Of a DNA stretch of 64,000 bases, positions 62,871 through 64,000 are shown piece by piece (within the stretch, counting starts at the first letter, position 1; the number at the start of each line of letters is the position of its first letter). The notes under the pieces are model-generated. The model was not told the origin of the DNA. It worked only from the letters and a program-made list of their open reading frames with translations, and ran no database searches. Position numbers and translations under genes: made by a program. The DNA is from Hydrogenophaga taeniospiralis (GTDB lineage: Bacteria > Pseudomonadota > Gammaproteobacteria > Burkholderiales > Burkholderiaceae_C): assembly GCF_020510445.1 (NCBI RefSeq), contig NZ_JAHBAG010000001.1:5122501-5186500 (forward strand), read 5' to 3'.

Positions 62871-64000
62871 TTACCAGCGATACGCCACGGTCGCGGTCAC
62901 GCTGCGCGCGTCGCCCCAGTAGCAGTACTGCTGGCTCAGGCACGAGGCCACATAGGTCTTGTCGAACAGGTTGTTGACGCTCAGACGGAGGTTGGCACCC
63001 CTGAGCGACGGGCTCAGCTGGGCCAGGTCGATGCGCAGCATCAGGTCCACCAGCGTGTAGGGGGCCACCTTGAGGCTGTTGGCGTTGTCGACCCAGCTGG
63101 AGCCCACGTAGCGCGCGCCCGCGCCCATGGTGTAACCCGGCATGAAGTTCCAGTCGCCCCAGATCGAGGCCATGTGGCGCGGCGCCTGGTACGGCGTGTT
63201 GCCGGTGAAGCCGTCGGAGGACTCGACGAACTTCATGTCGGTGAAGGTGTAGCTCGTCAGCACCGACACCTTGCTGCTGAGCTGCGAACGGGCCTCCAGC
63301 TCCAGACCGCGCGAGCGCACCTTGCCGGTCGGTTCAAAGTACGAGGCCCCCACCGGGCGCGTGGCGACATTCTTTTGCGACAGGTCGTACACCGCCGCCG
63401 ACAGCAAGGTGTTCGAGCCCTTGGGCTGGTAGCGGATGCCGGCCTCGACCTGATCGGTCTCGGCGGGTTGCAGGTTGTTGCCCTGCTGGTCGTTGCGCAG
63501 GCTCGGGTTGAAGCCGTCCGAATAGCCCACATAGGGAGCCACCCCGTTGTCAAACAGATAGACAACGCCGGCCCGCTTGGTGAACCTGGAGCCACTCCAC
63601 CGCGCCGGGTCGCCGGCGCCCATCCGGTTGGAGGCCTTGGCCCAGTCCATGCGCCCGCCCAGCGTGAGGCGCCAGCGGTCCAGCGCCGTCTGGTTCTGCA
63701 GGTACAGACCGGTCTGCTCCAGCTGGCGATCGATGGGGTCGCTGGTCACGCCGCTCAGGCCCGGAGCACCGTAGCTCGGGGCCAGCACGTTGATCGGCAG
63801 CGCGCTGCCCGATTGCCAGCTCCCTGTCACGTGGCGCTTCTGGTGGTCCAGCCCGGTCAGCAGGGTGTGTTTGAGCGCGCCCGTCTGGAACCGACCTTCC
63901 AGCTGGTTGTCGACCGTGTTGCCGCTGGTCGACTCATCGGCGCCCGCGTAGTAGCGCGTCAGCTCATCGGCGCTGGCCCAGCCGTAGCCATAGATCTGCC
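62871..64000 (-). CDS. TonB-dependent siderophore receptor (partial, C-terminal part)
   Basis: The visible 376 codons are the C-terminal barrel of a ferric-siderophore receptor, cut by the right edge of the window; the plug domain is missing. Barrel strands with aromatic ends are visible, and the protein ends TATVAYRW with the terminal aromatic residue needed for assembly. The segment LDRWRLTLGGRMDWAKAS and the later VEAGIRYQPKGSNTLLS are typical of FhuE/FoxA/FauA-like receptors. It is the gene before alcA on the same strand, so it probably imports the alcaligin-type siderophore. Confidence 0.9.
   Translation of the reverse strand, partial: QIYGYGWASADELTRYYAGADESTSGNTVDNQLEGRFQTGALKHTLLTGLDHQKRHVTGSWQSGSALPINVLAPSYGAPGLSGVTSDPIDRQLEQTGLYLQNQTALDRWRLTLGGRMDWAKASNRMGAGDPARWSGSRFTKRAGVVYLFDNGVAPYVGYSDGFNPSLRNDQQGNNLQPAETDQVEAGIRYQPKGSNTLLSAAVYDLSQKNVATRPVGASYFEPTGKVRSRGLELEARSQLSSKVSVLTSYTFTDMKFVESSDGFTGNTPYQAPRHMASIWGDWNFMPGYTMGAGARYVGSSWVDNANSLKVAPYTLVDLMLRIDLAQLSPSLRGANLRLSVNNLFDKTYVASCLSQQYCYWGDARSVTATVAYRW

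Noticed and set aside
1..64000. tRNA, rRNA, insertion sequences, phage genes and CRISPR arrays
   Set aside because: No cloverleaf, transposase, terminal repeats or regularly spaced repeats were recognised in the window by eye.

Overview
The window is a GC-rich, densely packed chromosomal (or large-replicon) segment. Gene content points to a betaproteobacterium of the order Burkholderiales, most like the Comamonadaceae: NagR/NagAa/NagG-type proteins, an alcaligin-type alcABCDE cluster, DUF2789, and CopRS-controlled multicopper oxidases. That placement is inferred from protein resemblance only. No tRNA, rRNA, IS element or CRISPR array was seen. Region by region: (1) 1-4.7 kb holds a molybdenum hydroxylase operon (2Fe-2S subunit, Mo-cofactor subunit, XdhC maturation factor cut by the window edge) with a divergent AraC regulator. 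(2) 4.8-24.7 kb is a copper-resistance island. A CopRS/CusRS two-component pair faces an operon with a TolC-like protein, multicopper oxidase, CopI-type cupredoxin, CusF-like protein and cytochrome c. A second operon carries another multicopper oxidase, two DUF2933 proteins, a methyltransferase, a P1B copper ATPase and a LolA/ABC/FtsX/beta-barrel export set. A third carries a secreted protein, a YVTN beta-propeller and an MgtC protein. All three operons have a TGAC-N6-GTCA box at the same distance from a -10-like hexamer, and the last two share a duplicated promoter-leader that appears to encode a conserved leader peptide. (3) 24.8-30.3 kb holds a DUF2789 protein, a Crp/Fnr regulator facing a Spy/CpxP-like protein, an acetolactate synthase facing an Lrp regulator, and a SnoaL-like protein facing an AraC regulator. 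(4) 30.4-35.5 kb is a metallophore region: a Cys-rich KCG-repeat lipoprotein with a DUF6969-like protein, an ECF sigma factor with a zinc-finger anti-sigma factor, and bufA-bufB-bufC-doxX. Three promoters of the form TGTAA(C/G)-N16/17-CGAC stand before the lipoprotein gene, the sigma operon and bufA, suggesting one regulon. (5) 35.5-37.2 kb: TetR regulator with two 16-bp operators, YciI-like protein, and tag. (6) 37.2-41.3 kb: salicylate 5-hydroxylase operon nagAa-nagG-nagH-nagAb with divergent nagR. (7) 41.4-49.1 kb: ParB-like protein; a DUF2249/DUF59/NnrS-like operon behind a consensus FNR/DNR box; and a persulfide-type cluster (ArsR-rhodanese fusion, DsrE protein, MFS transporter, sterol desaturase-like protein, rhodanese, metallo-beta-lactamase). 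(8) 49.1-55.7 kb: cusCBA copper/silver RND efflux operon with a CusF domain fused to CusB. (9) 55.7-64 kb: an alcaligin-type siderophore operon (receptor, alcA, MFS exporter, alcB, alcC, alcD, alcE). The main theme is metal handling: periplasmic copper oxidation, buffering and export, a RiPP-type copper-binding system, and iron acquisition, beside aromatic catabolism and nitrosative/sulfur stress functions. The strongest candidates for undescribed biology are the KCG lipoprotein/DUF6969 pair under the buf sigma-factor promoter and the duplicated copper leader with its MAWRFRQ peptide.
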